NCBI GenBank assembly: GCA_038363925.1
Contig: JAQQWL010000002.1
Coordinates: forward strand, 1,178,001 to 1,242,000
Direction of reading: 5' to 3'
From: Apiospora phragmitis
Lineage: Eukaryota > Ascomycota > Sordariomycetes > Amphisphaeriales > Apiosporaceae
Length of the DNA stretch: 64,000 nucleotides
The notes beneath the pieces were generated by a model that had not been told where the DNA came from, made no database searches, and saw nothing but the letters and a program-made list of their open reading frames with translations. Of this stretch, positions 36,049 through 47,695 are shown in pieces (positions within the stretch are counted from its first letter, which is position 1; every line of letters begins with the position of its first letter). The position numbers and the translations under genes were made by a program.

Positions 36049-37845
36049 CATTAAATCCGTCACAACGTGTGAAGGTCGATGGGGCAATGGTGCAAAAACC
36101 GCATCAAACTTTAGGAAGATGGTGATTATGGAGGGCAGCAACCAGGACCACGACATCCTTCGAGAAGGCAAGGTCTATCTCAATCTGTTCAGGAAGGAAC
36201 ATACTTTTTCCTATTGTAGACGTTTCCTAGTTTCACTGGTGCCCCTTTTAGGGGATACTTTACTCCTTTTCTGCCAGTCGCTACGATACGAAGGTTTTAC
36301 TTTGTCGAGGCCCCAGAGCTCCTCTGCCATAGGAAGAGGTCACTTTCACACGGGTTACAAACCCTTGGGGCCTCGTGTTCGTTCAACTTGGACACAAGGA
36401 TTTGTCTCTCAGATATCTTACTAGCTATTAGTCACTCTCTCCAACAATCAAATAATCAGGTTCTAATCCCTTATTATGAGTACGCTGTCATGCAGTGCCA
36501 TTTATATTATTATGTCCTCTTTATTTGTCTATCCATTCATTCGTTCTGACTTTCGCTTACTGATCAATCATGCCTAACTCAATTTTACTTTTGTATATGC
36601 CGCCAATATCGTGGTCAATTAGAGGTGTAAGGAATTTGTTATTAGTTGTCACGAACCCCAAGCTTATGAACTTTGCTTCATGCGTGGTCGAAGTCAGTGA
36701 CCCGATCCAAGTCATTGTCAAAACTTGAAGGACTTCCTTCATGCTACATTGCAAACCCTTCGTAGCAGATCTCAAGAGTTGCCTATTGACACAGCCAGAG
36801 GGTATTCTCCTGACTGAATTAAATACTGCCGTTCGCATTAACTCATCGAAATGCTATGCTTTGGTCGGGAATCGGGCGAGGAAGTTGCTTGATAAGGGAT
36901 GGTTGATGATATACCATAACTATAGGTATGTCTGTGCCGCATCACCATCGAGGCGTGACATTGGTAATGATGTCTTTTTTCGAGTCCTTGATAGTGATTT
37001 GCTTCGTTGCGCATTTTTTTTATTGTGGTAGTTCATGACTCTGGAACTGAACGTGAGGAAAGACCCAATTACCATGGGAATAAGGCTTCGCAGGGAGGTT
37101 TCTTGGTCCTAGGGAGGTTTCTTGGTCCTGCGGCGCTAGACAACATCCTGCTGAATAGGGGAATCCTGCTGGATACCCCACCTTCTTTCTCGGGTTACTG
37201 CGCGCGTTCATCATGGAGTTGAACCCGACAGAAGAAGAAAAAAGCAGAGAGGTCCAGTCATGTCCGATGAACGTCGGTGATATGGGTTGAATACCATCAG
37301 TACAAAATTGCACTAGACCCATGCCCCGTTGATAGTGTTAGTCCGACTCCTCGGAATTAATAGACCGATCCCAATATAGCAGGTGGGTGATATGCAGCTG
37401 CCCCTGAATTTGTCCCGCCCAGCCAATCAGAGGACGCAGATGCCATCTGGGACGATGCTGGCCGAGGTGTTGCTGGGGGGCTCCACCTCGAGTCAGTTGG
37501 CCGATAGCCTGGCAGTTTGAACGTTAACTTCCAATAGGCCGGTTCTTGGCGCTCGCATCAATCCCAATTTCAATTTCGGACTTGATGGCCAATTTCGGGT
37601 TGTAACAAGACTCATGTTCGGTTGCATTACATTATGCCCATTACTGACCACATATGCGCGGCTTGTATAGCGACAGCCAGCGTCGTATGCACCCACCAAT
37701 ATGCCGAGGTTGTCTTGGTTTTATCGCCTTCCGCACTTGGCAGCCGCTTATCGCGATCGAGAAAGCTTGTCATGATCAAACACATCTTGGCTGCAGTTGT
37801 CGGAGTCCAGCCAGCTCCCACCACAACGTACTGCAGTCTATTAAT
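36049..37845. other. About 1.8 kb without a supported gene
   Basis: Only short open frames with no motif. It includes an exact 19-bp tandem duplication at 37092-37129. Confidence 0.4.
37092..37129 (+). repeat. Exact 19-bp tandem duplication
   Basis: AGGGAGGTTTCTTGGTCCT is present twice without a spacer (37092-37110 and 37111-37129). Confidence 0.9.
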
Positions 37846-38116
37846 ATCCCCACATGATTTTTATTCATTAATTTCTAGTTATTTACATGAATATTTTATA
37901 GATAAATTAAAAACACCTAATTTAGGTAAAGAAGATAAAGAAAGTTTAGATAGATTAGCATCATTGGATATTCATAGAAGTGTAGTAAAAAAAGCAATTA
38001 TGACTATACCATATAATGCTTCATCTGTACAGTTAATTAAATATCTCCAGGAAGGATTTGAGTTTGATGCTGAATCTGAACGATGGTCACTCAGTCAAGT
38101 ATTGAGTGCATCCTAA
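37846..38116 (+). pseudogene. Fragment of phage-type RNA polymerase (mitochondrial plasmid-like)
   Basis: A short AT-rich stretch with A/T-ending codons, unlike both the GC-rich genes and the CpA-depleted RIP islands, encodes SPHDFYSLISSYLHEYF and then HRSVVKKAIMTIPYNASS. The second block lines up with the T7 RNA polymerase segment that contains the NTP-binding Arg, Lys and Tyr (spacing R-x3-K-x7-Y kept). Single-subunit polymerases of this kind with an AT-rich codon pattern are encoded by linear mitochondrial plasmids of fungi. The frame stays open to 38116, but sequence after about 38050 returns to nuclear-like composition. Only about 70-90 residues of a protein that is normally about ten times longer are present, so it is a non-functional insertion. 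Confidence 0.6.
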
Positions 38117-39374
38117 TGAAAGTCGGTAGTTCGGCTTTCAATTAACCGTTCAGGAAGCCATCGTTACTAAAGAATTCGGATGCGCAACCCAAGCTTTTGC
38201 CGTGCCTGACGCGGCGCGTGGCGTGCGCGTTAGTAATAAGTCTTGACATGACGCCATTGCAGCAGTGACGGCTGTCGTCTGATCTTTCCCGAGTCTACTT
38301 CCCTACCTTCCCTTTTCCAAGACCGACAGTCATTTGTCGCAATACATGCAAGCATGATACGCCACATTCATTGAACATGCGCATTCCTCTTCTGGATACA
38401 TCTCCGAGATCCTAGACACTGTTGAGCTGATGATGCGGCAGCAGCCGAGATGAGGGCAGGTTTGCAAAAATGCCATTCGTTGGATCTAAGCTTTTAGGAT
38501 CGGCTCCAGGGTTGTGCGTAAGGTGGCATCGTGTGGCATTGCGACGTAGCAGCGCGAGATGACGGCTAACTCGGAATAGGCAGGTCGACCAGCATCTTTA
38601 TGCCTAAACCTGCAGGCCCTCTTTTTAGCGCCGCCCCTGTAGCAAAAAAAAACAAAAAATGCCCGCCCAGGCGTTGGAAGTAAGTTGAGCCTCCACTAGA
38701 ACCTCCACTAGAAGATGGCTGCGAGTGCAGCTCCTGGCAGCGACTGGAGGTTGCAATCTTGCCCAATCTATCTCCACACTCCAGCCGCATTGCTGCAATG
38801 CATGGAATATCGTCCGGTGCTAGTCGCTTAAGGTTCCGGGCCAGACTAAAACGGAAGCTCGGCGATGAGGTGGCTCGGGCGCTCATGCAGCCATCGTCCA
38901 CTGACAGTCTCGAGATGCCTCTTCGACAGGCCACTGCCCGCACCAGGTAACATCCTCTACCGAGATCCGTCCCAATAATGCCCTTGCGATCCCATCTTCA
39001 GGGCGACTATGCTCACCATGGCCAATCAAGGCCGCATGCTCCTTTTGGCCTTATCTACCAAGGCGGGGCGGGACTGAGCTCAACTTCCTCTTTGGACGCT
39101 ACGCCCACATGTGATCGTCACGACTGGCGTCTGAAGAAAAGATGAGATGGGCCACGAAGCAAGCTCACGCTTCGGATGGGATGACGACCAATACCAAACC
39201 CAAAAGCTTATATAAACATCACGTTTCCCTCCCCTTTTCAATGACGAGCTCACCCAGCACCCACAGCAAGCCTCCTGCACCCTGAGCTTGATTGCGCCGC
39301 CTACATCTTGGTCGTTAATAATAATAACTGCATTCCCCTTCATTGCTTAATTCCATCACTCCAACATACCCAAG
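38117..39374. other. Intergenic region upstream of the protease gene
   Basis: No gene supported. A minus frame at 38566-38943 has no motif. The last 170 bp form the protease promoter. Confidence 0.4.
39209..39216 (+). promoter_or_regulatory. TATA box of the aspartic protease gene
   Basis: TATATAAA lies 159 bp before the ATG at 39375, followed by a pyrimidine-rich stretch (TTTCCCTCCCCTTTTC), the usual layout of a strong fungal promoter. Confidence 0.6.
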
Positions 39375-40721
39375 ATGACTGCTCTCACCAACGCCTTACT
39401 GGCGGCGTCTTTTCGCCCAGGCAGGTCTTGCTGCTGCCGTCCCTGCCAACACCAAGATCGGCACTGTCATGGGTAATGTCGGCCCTGGCATGACCTCGAT
39501 ACAGACGCGCAAGCCTCACTACAAGTTCAACGGCGCTCTGTCCGTCTACAAGGCCCATCTCAAGTACGGCGCCAAGCCCTCGGATGAACTTGTTGCCGCC
39601 GTGGCCAACATCACTGGCACCCTCCTCGAGGCTCGCGACCAGGGCTCTGTCGCGGCCAACCCCATCGACGAGTCGGATGATGCCTATTCCAGCCCCGTCA
39701 GCATCGGTACGCCGGCGCAGAAACTCGACCTCGACTTCGATACGGGCTCGTCGGACCTGTGGGTCTTCAGCAGCGAGACTCCCTCGTCCCAGCGGAACGG
39801 GCAGGCCATCTACTCACCCTCGAAGAGCAGCACCTCCAACCAGCTGAGCGGCTACTCTTGGGACATCTCGTACGGCGACGGTAGCTCCTCCAGCGGCAAC
39901 GTCTTCACCGACAAGGTGAGCATCGGCGGCCTTGTGGTCAACAACCAGGCCGTCGAGGCGGCTGAGCAGGTCTCCGACTCCTTCTCCTCGGACAGCTCCA
40001 TCGACGGTCTTGTCGGTCTCGCCTTCAGCAGCTTGAACACTGTCTCCCCTCGGCAGCAGAAGACGTTCTTCGACAACGCCAAGAGCTCCCTTGCGCAGCC
40101 TCTGTTCACTGCTGACCTGAAGCACCAAGCTGGTAAGCACTTGACTCTGTTGTTTCCCGGCCAAGCCGTGCACACGAAGCTTTGTTTGCTTACTCAGATA
40201 TGCTAACTCTAACACTAGCCGGCAAGTACAACTTCGGCTACATTGACAGCAACGCCTACAAGGGCTCCATCAACTACGTCAACGTGGACAACAGCCAGGG
40301 CTTCTGGGGCTTCACCTCGTCGGGGTACCAGGTTGGCTCCGGGTCGTTCAGCTCGAACAGCATCCAGGGCATCGCCGACACGGGCACCACGCTGCTGTAC
40401 CTTCCCACCAGCGTCGTCAAGGCTTACTACGGCAAGATCAGTGGCTCGCAGAACTCCAACTCGGCCGGTGGCTACGTCTACCCCTGCTCCGCCACCGCGC
40501 CCGACTTCACCTTCGGCGTCGGCAGCGCCCGCATCACCGTGCCCGGCGAGTACATGAACTTCGGCCAGATCTACCAGGGCTCCAGCCAGTGCTTCGGCGG
40601 TCTCCAGTCCAGCTCCAGCATCGGCGTCAACATCTTCGGCGACGTCGCGCTCAAGTCGGCTTTCGTCGTGTTCAACGGCGGTTCCACCCCTAAGCTGGGC
40701 TGGGCTTCCAAGAACCTGTAG
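39375..40721 (+). CDS. Secreted pepsin-type aspartic protease (family A1), one frameshift in the signal peptide
   Basis: Exon 1 39375-40132 and exon 2 40219-40721 are joined across an 86-bp intron (GTAAGC..CACTAG) inside an Ala codon. The mature enzyme shows both catalytic loops, FDTGSSDLWVF and ADTGTTLLYLP, and the flap SYGDGSSSSG. A propeptide of about 70 residues (KPHYKFNGALSVYKAHLKYG) precedes it. The fold is that of penicillopepsin and endothiapepsin, which are secreted acid endopeptidases. The signal peptide starts MTALTNALLAASF, and a T4 run at 39410-39413 throws the frame. With T3 it continues FAQAGLAAAVPANTK, a normal signal peptide end. Coding length is 3n+1 (419 residues after removal of one base), consistent with one spurious T. 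Confidence 0.9.
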
Positions 40722-40932
40722 AGACTTTTGAATAAAGTTTGGAGTTGGTGGTGGTGGGCATGAGATACATGCTGAGTAGAAAACGAGTCCCGATTGGGTA
40801 TTTGTATCTGTTATAACTATTGTTGTATTGTCAAAGATAATTCAAATGAAATGTAATATGCTAGTACGATTTCGCTCCCGACTCCAGGCTTGAGTCCGTG
40901 AATATGTATAGTGAATATTTCACAGTGTGCCT

Positions 40933-41028
40933 TGCTCTTGTCTGCCCATCCATCTCTGAAAGCTTTGTTAAAGTGAAAATTGCTCTTGTCTGCCCATCCA
41001 TCTCTGAAAGCTTTGTTAAAGTGAAAAT
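40933..41028 (+). repeat. Exact 48-bp tandem duplication
   Basis: The 48-bp unit at 40933-40980 (starting TGCTCTTGTCTGCCCATCC) is repeated identically at 40981-41028. Perfect identity indicates a recent duplication or replication slippage. Confidence 0.9.
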
Positions 41029-41769
41029 TGCTCTTTCTCTCAGCTTTCTGATCCTATGTCATGTAATAGTTATCAAATCAAAATCTTCTTGGGAGTATTA
41101 GGCACGACGTTGGCGCACTTGCGGGGGTTACTCGCAACTTCTCCTTCCGAGAGCCCATCTCGTGCGCCCACCATGCTAACCGAAGGCATTCGATGATTCT
41201 CGCGGAAAGCAGTTGACACTTTGCTCAGTTATCCAATCTTTGGCTGAAAATCCCCGCTGCACTCAGATAGGATGGCTATGTGTCATGTTTCTCGGCTTTA
41301 TCACCGCGCCTTTGCTGCAAGAAATGTGGAAAGCTTGCAGTCGACCTGTAGAGACTCAGGTATTTATGCTAAGTTATAAATAGAAAGTCTGTAACCCCTG
41401 AATCTGAGTCAGAGGGGCCGAAAGCTTTCGTCACCGCAGAAGAATGAAGCAAACCTTGTCGCTAATCTGATTCGCTTGCTCGGGATACCTGGGTGACTTA
41501 TTGGTTGGATAGTAACAGGATTGCACAATAGTGGGTGTTACATGAGATCATCAAAATGTTGCGGGGATCAAGTCCAGGATTTGATCAAAATATACGACTT
41601 CTTCAATACCGCTGTAGTTCTTACGTGAGTCGAGGCCTAATGGTGCGTAGAAAGAGTTTAGAGCACGGTACGACTGAGCGGAGTGTCATCCGTCACACAC
41701 CCAAGATGGATGTAACCATCGTATATTCGAAGCTAAAGATATGATTGGAGCGCTCGAATATGGTGCACG

Positions 41770-41956
41770 TTGATTGGCTCGGAATTTGTGAATTCTGATT
41801 GGTTCGCCTTTTAGTCCAGTGTCGGCGTTCTGCGCCGTCAGCTTTCGTGTAAAGACGGAGTTCATGCCCGGCGGGGTGACGCAACCTCAGCCGCAGGCCC
41901 CGGATATTACAGCACCCTCTCCTATAAAACATGATCCCTGGCGAGTGGTATAAAGG
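41770..41956 (+). promoter_or_regulatory. CCAAT and TATA elements upstream of the serine hydrolase
   Basis: Two inverted CCAAT boxes (GATTGGCTCGG near 41772 and GATTGGTTCGCC near 41798) precede two TATA-like motifs (TATAAAAC at 41933 and TATAAAGG at 41949). The nearer TATA is about 140 bp from the ATG at 42089. Confidence 0.45.
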
Positions 41957-42088
41957 GCGTATCTGCTCCCACCCTCTGAATTGTCCTTCAAACCATAAAG
42001 ACAACGCCCAGAAAACCTTTTCACTGTATTACCCCTTGAATCTTCCAGCCGAGATTCAATTGTAATTCATAATACCGACCAGAATACC

Positions 42089-43060
42089 ATGGCACAAATC
42101 CAGGGAACGTGCGATCCCCGCTTCGAAAAATTCCGAACCCTCTTTCAGGGCTTCCTCGACGCAGGCGAGGAGGTCGGCGCCTCCCTCACCGTCAACCTCT
42201 CTGGCGAAAACGTGGTCGACCTCTACGGCGGCCACGCCAACGCCGAACGCACGCGGCCCTGGACCTGCGACACCATCGTGCCCGTGGCCTCGCTCACCAA
42301 GACGGTATCGGCGCTGGCCGTGCTGATGCTCGTCGAAAGCGGCGCCATCGCCTCGGTCCACGACAAAGTGCCCAAGTACTGGCCCGAGTTTGCGGCCAAC
42401 GGCAAGGAGGCCGTCGAGATCCGCCACCTACTGTCGCACACCTCGGGCGTCGCGGGCTGGGAGGACGAGGCGCGCATGTCCGAGTTCATCACGCCGGCAC
42501 CGCTCCCGGGCAGTGGCGGTGGTGCTGGGGCTATGCCGCCGGGCTTCAAACCCGGACCGCTGTTCATGAAGGCTATCGGGAACCCGGCCAAGTCGCCTGG
42601 GTTCTGTCAGACGCGGGCCTGGCGTGGCGGCGAGCAGGGCGTGTCGAACGGGTACGGCAATGCGCGGGCGCTCGACACTATCTTGTCCAACATCACTCTT
42701 GCCGGAGGCGAAGACGACGACGAGAAGAAGAAGTACCTGCTCTCGAAGCCGACGGTGGACCTGATCTTCGAGGAACAGGCCCGAGGGGCCGACCTCGCCG
42801 TCGGGCAGAATATCCGCTGGGGCATCGGGTACGGGCTGAGCGGTGACGGCAGGGACGCCACGTGGGTGGACGACCGGCTGCCGGTGGGTGGCCGGATCGC
42901 GTACTGGGGCGGTTCGGGCGGTTCGCTCGGCATCATGGACGTCGATCGGAAGCTCACTATTACGTATGCGATGAACGTGCGGTCGACGATTCTCATCGGG
43001 AATACTGCGTCCACGGCTTATCTCAAGGCGATCTACGAGGCGTTGGGTGTGGAGATATAG
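42089..43060 (+). CDS. Beta-lactamase-like serine hydrolase (EstB type), internal segment missing
   Basis: Single open frame of 323 residues without introns. The nucleophile motif ASLTK (SxxK) and RHLLSHTSGVAGWE are typical of the class C beta-lactamase/EstB esterase group, and the C-terminal part is recognisable (SNGYGNARALDTILSNI, RIAYWGGSGGS). Right after SGVAGWE the sequence jumps to ARMSEFITP. From what I know of the family, about 60-70 residues normally lie here, including the block with the catalytic Tyr (GYH-type). If so the protein has lost a catalytic residue although the frame is intact. Fungal relatives are usually about 380-400 residues long. Cytosolic; no signal peptide. Confidence 0.7.
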   Translation: MAQIQGTCDPRFEKFRTLFQGFLDAGEEVGASLTVNLSGENVVDLYGGHANAERTRPWTCDTIVPVASLTKTVSALAVLMLVESGAIASVHDKVPKYWPEFAANGKEAVEIRHLLSHTSGVAGWEDEARMSEFITPAPLPGSGGGAGAMPPGFKPGPLFMKAIGNPAKSPGFCQTRAWRGGEQGVSNGYGNARALDTILSNITLAGGEDDDEKKKYLLSKPTVDLIFEEQARGADLAVGQNIRWGIGYGLSGDGRDATWVDDRLPVGGRIAYWGGSGGSLGIMDVDRKLTITYAMNVRSTILIGNTASTAYLKAIYEALGVEI

Positions 43061-43519
43061 GATATGGAACTATGCAGTGGCGATCAATTATAAGTTTTTT
43101 TCTTTCGTGCTTTTGAACATGTAGTGGCCAAACTAGGGGGGAAACGTACGAGCATTATAGCATCAAGTGCTCCCCAATATTGAGCGCGAGTGCTACATGT
43201 TACCCGGGTACCCCAGAAGCGCGCTTGGTTGCTGAAGGCCATTAATAAAGACGGTGTTCAAGGCCGCAACCCCAAGAAACAAAAAGACAACAGACGAGCA
43301 TGCCGATTAAATAACGTTGATATCTGGAACATTTCTTACATACAGCAGTGGTATGGATCCATCTTTATCTCCTCATTTTCATGATGCCTTTATAAAAGGT
43401 GCATTACAAGGATGTGACGATATCCACCCGAACTCGCCTCAATAGCGATTCTTCTCCCATCCAAGCACATCTCCTACAGGCAATATATCAGTCTACAGCT
43501 TTGCAAGACCAGAATATGG
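43061..43519. other. Intergenic, no gene supported
   Basis: Convergent 3' ends of the serine hydrolase and the ubiquitin-like gene. Nothing recognisable. Confidence 0.5.
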
Positions 43520-44150
43520 CTATTGTGAGTCCGCCGAACTTGAACTGCTACAAGTGCTGAAACTGTCAGGTGACCCCTTTCGCTGGCTCTCAATCCTTGG
43601 GTGTTGCGGTTGCGACGGAGGAGGCCTTGGTTGACGCTCCATTGGCCACATGTGCATCGTAATGGCCCAGTCGGGCTCGATTACTTTGTCCCAGACCTGG
43701 GGAAGTATGATATCGCCATCCGGACCAAGGAGGTCGTAATGGCCCGCCTGTGCGTGCGGTCCTATCACATCCACGTGTAAGAATGCTTCTTTAATAAGAT
43801 GTTCCATACCCTATGTATTGATTAGTGCCAAGTCTTTAAACATAGTCAAACACTTCAACTCACCTGCCAGGTTTGGCATAAATGGAACGGGAAACTAAAC
43901 TTTCTCCCAACTGCGTCCTTCAATCGGATTGGTGCTTTCACCTCTTTCGCTTTGGCCTCGGAAAGTTCCTTTTATGTTTCTCTCGCTGCTATTTTGCTTT
44001 TAAGAGATTCGAGTACAGCTCGTAGTCGCTCTTTTTTCTAAGTTCTTGCATAGTCGCGGCTCTTACGATCCTCTTAATTTCAATCTTAAAACGAGTTTCT
44101 TGCTCTGCTCTCCCGTATCTTTTATATTATTAAATCGAGACTCGAAGCGG
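43520..44150 (-). pseudogene. Fungal ubiquitin-like-domain protein, 5' part eroded by RIP-type mutation
   Basis: The C-terminal domain is well preserved: KAPIRLKDAVGRKFSFPF then HLCQTWQ, an intron of about 50 bp (43808 to about 43863, ending CATAG), then GMEHLIKEAFLHVDVIGPH, GHYDLLGPDGDIILPQVW and EPDWAITMHMWP. This is the ubiquitin-like domain seen at the end of many fungal proteins with a charged coiled-coil region before it. Upstream, the charged helix can still be read (RAVLESLKSKIAARET, stop, KELSEAKAKEV), but TAA (near 43973) and TAG (near 44034) sit where CAA and CAG codons are expected. Beyond about 44110 the sequence becomes the AT-rich island. The gene therefore ends in the island and is dead. 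Confidence 0.6.
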
Positions 44151-45966
44151 ATAACTATGTAATAAGTACTAAAACTATAGCTTTATTATTAATAAGTATA
44201 TCTCGACTTTTTTCGTATTATATAATATTTAAGGGTAAATTATTTTAATTATTTACTTATAATTAATAATAATAATAAATAAAATCTATTTAAATAACTT
44301 ATTACGACGCTATTTTAAATAATATATTAATAGATTTTAAACGCTTATGTAGCTATGTTTTAAGTACTCGAAGCTCCTCTTTTTTAAACACGGTCTATCC
44401 TATTTTATACTAATTAGATTCGAAACTAGTCGAGGATTTATTATTTTTAATTTTCCTCTTATTTAATTAATATTTATATTCCTTATTACGCTTATCGAAG
44501 CTATTAATTATATCGACTACCGATAAAATAATATAAGCTACTTCGTTAATAATGTCTTAAGAAAGAACTTTAGTATTAATTAACGAGCTTATTTAAAAAA
44601 ACACTTATTCTATAGCCCTTAACTCCGTTATAGCGTCTTAGTATTTAATATTTACGCTACGAGAATTAGTAAGGATCCGAACGAGTTAATAAGTAATATT
44701 ATAGCCTGTAACGAAGTTATTAATTAAATAGCTAAAGGATATAGCTCTTTTAATTTAACGAGAAACGTGTTAAGCGTATATTAAAAGGTGTATAAACTTT
44801 AATTTTAACGTCTATTACGAAAGGGTATATAAATTTTAACTGCGAGGGGCCGGTAACTTAATATAATATTTATATAATATAACTATAACGTACGTTACCC
44901 TATAATTGACCCCCCTGTCGACCTCTATTATAATTTACCGCCACTTGGATTTAAAAAAAGATTACTCACCGAATTCTAATCCGAATAACTTCGTTCTTTT
45001 AAATATATACTTATTTATTAATAGTACGTCCTTATATTAAAGACGACTTATCTTCCCTTATTTAAGATATAGTAAACGGTACATTTATTTATAAGGCTAC
45101 CTTTTATTAAGGCATCTTACGGTCTACCTTTATTAATCGATTTTACGGCCGATAATCACGTCGGGAATTAAAATCTACTTATTAAAAGCTTTCTTTAGTT
45201 TAAGAAAAGTATCTAGCAGACTAGATTTTAGCCTAAGAAGCCCTTGGTATAGCACCGACGTATGCGTAAATTAAAAAACTAGCTCAACGAGTTTAACCCT
45301 TTAAGGGGACTATTAACCACTCGGTAAAAATTAGATAAAACCCTTCCTTTAACGCCACTTAGCTTTAAAAATAAAGAGGTAACGCCGTATCGATTCTTAG
45401 CGTATTAATAAAGTATTAATTAAAGTAATTAAGTTTTAGTTTTTAATTAAGTTACGTATATTTTAAATTTAAGTTATTAAATTTAAAAATAAGTATAATA
45501 TAAATAAGCACGGTATTTTAAAAAAGCTAGAGAAGTAATAGCTTTATAATAAGTAATTTAAAATTACGTTTTATTTAATAAAAACAGCTTAGTTTAAAGT
45601 ATTAAATAATTATATTAAAATATATATCGGCACTTAATAAAGCTATCTTTTTTTAATAATTTATAAAAGTATTAATTCTTTTAAAACCTCGATGAATTTA
45701 AAGGATAAAAGTTTAATATAAGTAATAAAGGCTAGACGAATAACGAAATCGCTATTAAATAACTCGAAGATATTTTTATATTAAAAACCGCTTTAAATAA
45801 CTTAAAAAATACTCGTTTATTTATTTTTAAATAAGTATAATAGTTATATAACTAACGATTTTATATCTTTTTATTATTAAAATAATATTTACTTATTATT
45901 TTTACCCCCCTTATTTATTATATATTCTTTAACTTCTTAATATTAAGGGTTTTACCCTTATAAAAG

Positions 45967-46640
45967 TATTACGACCTAACCTAATTATGCGGCTAGACCC
46001 ACCCTCGGCACGGCGATATAATATCTCGAGGCGCTTATAAAAACTAGTACTAAGACTTACCCTACCGGTTAGCGCTAACGAACCCACCTATAATAATAAA
46101 CCCCGCTATACCGCTATAATACTACGGTAACTAATACTACGATAATAGCACGACAAGACTAGTTAGCTATAGGTAGGTAGGAATAAATAGAGTAATATAA
46201 ATAACTAGAAATAAGTTACGTAATAATTAAGTAAAAACGTAGCTTAATAAATAGTATTAAATAGCTTAATTATAATTATTAAATAATATTAAACGTAATT
46301 AATAAAGATTATTAAATAAACGTAATTAATAAAAAAAGGATTAAATATATAACGGCGGACATTCTTTATATATTTTATATAAATACTCTTTACTTTAATA
46401 ATTAATTTAAGTATTAATCTTAACTTATTAATAAAGTAAATAACTTTAATAACTTTATTATATAAATACTTTTACTTAACTCTTTTATTACTACGTTATA
46501 ACCCGGCTATTATATATTATATTAATAAAGGCGTTACTTTTATTATACGTTTAAATACTCTTTTATATTATTAATATAAACCCTAGTACGTTTTACTAAG
46601 TTTTTTTTAAAACCTAGATAATGTTTATTATAAAAAACTT
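45967..46640 (+). repeat. LTR plus leader fragment of the gypsy-like element
   Basis: 45967-46462 (496 bp) corresponds to the inverted LTR of the left-island element: it starts TATTACGACCTAACC, keeps GGCACGGCGATATAATA and ends with TTATTATA. 46463 to about 46640 matches the leader that follows the LTR at 10746-10920 (shared block TTTATTATACGTTTAAATAC). The rest of the element is absent. Confidence 0.6.
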
Positions 46641-47695
46641 ATTATTAAAAAGAGATCGGTTTCTTAACTTTATTAATAAATTTAACCTTTATTAATAAAC
46701 GAAACTTTCTTATATACTATACTAAAGCTTAGAAAAAGCTTTATTAGCCTAGAATATTAAGGGTAGTTAGTGTAGTAGTGGTCTTTAGCTCGTATATATT
46801 ACTAAGCTACTTACTAGCCCTCTTTTATTCGAAAATAGTAATTAAAAGCGACTAAAAAAGATAATACAAGTTTTAATTAATTAAAATAAAGCCCTTATAC
46901 TAATTTAAACTCTTTTAATTAATAAAGTATTATAGTTAATATTAAAAAAGAGTATTAATTTAAAGCTTTAATATACCCCACGGTTTAATTTCTCACATAG
47001 TTTAATTTCTTACTTTTTTATATTTTCGTATAACGCTTTATTTTTACCGCGTTTTTTTATTATATTATTATAGTTAGCTTTTAAAAAGAAAGTAACGTTA
47101 TTTTAATGTTATAAGCGCTTTAAAACGATTTAAAATTAAATATATAACATGTGGTTAAAATATATAATATTTTATAAAAAACCCTTTTTAATTATTAACG
47201 CGGTATAACTTTAAGATTTAAGATTTAATTATTAATATAAAGGTTTATTATTTTTAAAAAAGAAATAATTATAAAGTATATAAATTATTTAAATTCGCGA
47301 TCGTTTTTTCCCCGTATAAGTAATATTAAAGATATAGCGAATTAATTACTCGGCTAACGCGACGCGAGACGCGTCGGCGTTAATTAAGCCTCGAGCTTTA
47401 TACGATAATAACTAGACCTCCGGACGCGTTTTAATTAAAGAATCGATTATTAAAGGGTCTTTTATAAAGATCTCAACGCGTATTGCACATAGTTTACTCT
47501 TATACGAAATATAATTTATAAATATAAGATTTAAAAAGAGAATATTTATAACTTTAACGAGACTAGCTTTTTTATAAATTAAATCTCGTTTAAAATAATT
47601 ATTCTTACTTTTAATCGATATAAAAAGCTTAAGGTAATATAATAAAAGAATCGAGAATAAGTTATAATTATTTAAGGCGTCGAATCGTATAGTTA

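Larger units (their letters stand above)
40722..42088. other. Intergenic, with a tandem duplication and the next promoter
   Basis: No gene is supported. Contents worth naming (48-bp duplication, CCAAT and TATA motifs) are listed separately. Confidence 0.45.
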
